From NCBI GenBank assembly GCA_963775825.1, contig CAVZKY010000043.1:62001-126000 (forward strand): 64,000 nt of DNA. The letters are read 5' to 3'. The DNA is from Bog-532 sp963775825. GTDB taxonomy: Bacteria > Actinomycetota > Actinomycetes > Streptosporangiales > Streptosporangiaceae. The position numbers and the translations under genes are program-made. Within the stretch, counting starts at the first letter, position 1. The number at the start of each line of letters is the position of its first letter. The notes below the pieces were generated by a model. That model saw only the letters and a list, made by a program, of their open reading frames with translations, was not told where the DNA came from and did not search any database. This document shows, piece after piece, positions 63,353-64,000 of the stretch.

Positions 63353-64000
63353 TTAGCCGGCGGCCCGCAGCAGGTCGGCCGCGAGTGCGGCCGTCCGTGG
63401 GCCCAGCCCGAGCCGTGCCGCGTCCCGCAGGTCTTCCGGTGTGTCCACGTCCCGGCGCAGTCCGGTGATGCCCGGTAGCAGCAGCTCGGCCGCGCCGCCC
63501 TCGGCGTGCCGCCGTCTGGACTCCAGTCCGAACTCCGGCTTAAAGCCCGCGCCCGGCGCCGCCGTGTACAGGGTCGTGCCCGAGCCCTGCAGGTCGGGCA
63601 CGAAGGCCTCGGGCCAGACCGCCGCGGTACGCAGCGCCACATCCAGCTCACTGGCGCGGAGCGCCGGCAGATCAGCGGACAGCGCCGCCAGCGCCGATCC
63701 CGGCCAGATGTCCAGGGCGCAGGCCGCCCCATAGCTGAGTGCCGCGTTGAGCCCGGCCCGCGGCTCGTCCGGGACCACCATGGCACCCGCCGGGGCCAGC
63801 TCGGCCGCAGCGACCGGATCGTCGGTGACCACGAGCACCTGGTCCGCCACCCGCGACGCGACCACGGCTTCGAGCGTGTCCGAGGCCATGGCCAGGGCCA
63901 ACTCGGCACGGCGCGGCCCGGCCAGGGGGGCGATCCGGGACTTGGCGCGGGCAAGTAGCTTGACGGGGATCACCACTGCCCACGGGAACGGGGCATCATC
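63353..64000 (-). CDS. fbiD: 2-phospho-L-lactate/phosphoenolpyruvate guanylyltransferase FbiD/CofC (5' end probably outside the window)
   Basis: Activates the C3 acid for coenzyme F420 synthesis. Signatures: VVIPVKLLARAKSRIAPLAG, QVLVVTDDPVAAAELAPAGA, DEPRAGLNAALSYG, ALSADLPALRASELDVAL, FVPDLQGSGTTLYTA, FGLESRRRHAEGG and RRDVDTPEDLRDA. The first in-frame GTG is at 63976, but the frame stays open to the window end (DDAPFPWAVVIPVK) and family starts usually lie a few residues upstream, so the gene is treated as 5' partial. Its presence implies F420-dependent metabolism. Confidence 0.9.
   Translation of the reverse strand, partial: DDAPFPWAVVIPVKLLARAKSRIAPLAGPRRAELALAMASDTLEAVVASRVADQVLVVTDDPVAAAELAPAGAMVVPDEPRAGLNAALSYGAACALDIWPGSALAALSADLPALRASELDVALRTAAVWPEAFVPDLQGSGTTLYTAAPGAGFKPEFGLESRRRHAEGGAAELLLPGITGLRRDVDTPEDLRDAARLGLGPRTAALAADLLRAAG

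Overview
The window is a very high-GC, densely coding stretch of an actinobacterial chromosome. Identity rests on gene order and gene content. On the minus strand it carries the classic actinobacterial housekeeping order, in pieces: fbiD/cofC, thiL, recG, rsmD, coaD, YceD/DUF177, rpmF, rnc, mutM, smc, ftsY, glnB, glnD, ffh, then rpsP, khpA, rimM, trmD, rplS, lepB, rnhB, DUF2469, yraN, comM, dprA, xerC, rpsB, tsf, pyrH, frr, cdsA, rlmN. A Streptomyces-type gas vesicle cluster, an F420 biosynthesis gene and a zinc-ribbon L28 fit the same phylum. I cannot name the genus.

Layout. 1-3.7 kb: a hybrid histidine kinase (5' end outside the window), its response regulator and a hexapeptide acyltransferase. 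4-24.3 kb: the rlmN-to-rpsP block (translation, lipid synthesis, secretion, DNA uptake/recombination), interrupted by a SUFU-domain gene and an alditol-oxidase-like gene on the plus strand. 24.3-38.7 kb: an accessory block on the plus strand between rpsP and ffh, genes that are close neighbours in many actinobacteria. It holds an IS200/IS605-type right-end remnant, a branched-chain-amino-acid-type ABC transporter operon, an ATP-dependent DNA ligase and a 6.4 kb gas vesicle operon. 38.9-49 kb: ffh, glnD, glnB, ftsY, smc. 49.6-64 kb: mutM/acylphosphatase, rnc, rpmF, coaD, rsmD, a flavohemoglobin, recG, rpmB, a DMT transporter, thiD, thiL, an Lrp-type RAM protein and fbiD.

Three properties run across the window. 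First, many genes, including ones normally essential (trmD, rpsP, mutM, rsmD, recG, glnD, thiL), are split by single-base frameshifts. In every case where I could check the length, restoring one base gives a whole number of codons. I read these as sequence or assembly errors rather than gene decay, and list these genes as one CDS each. Second, many housekeeping proteins carry tandem repeats whose unit is a multiple of three (12, 15, 21, 27, 30 or 36 bases) in tails or insertions: RpsB, RpsP, DprA, RNase III, RNase HII, ThiL, a gas vesicle accessory protein, GvpJ and the flavohemoglobin leader. Third, there are two dispersed intergenic repeat families: a ~200-270 bp repeat at 3.9 and 30.3 kb, and nested-palindrome elements sharing the arm CGTCGGTTTTCCGCA at 38.75 and 61.5 kb.

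I found no rRNA, tRNA, CRISPR array, prophage or intact transposase.
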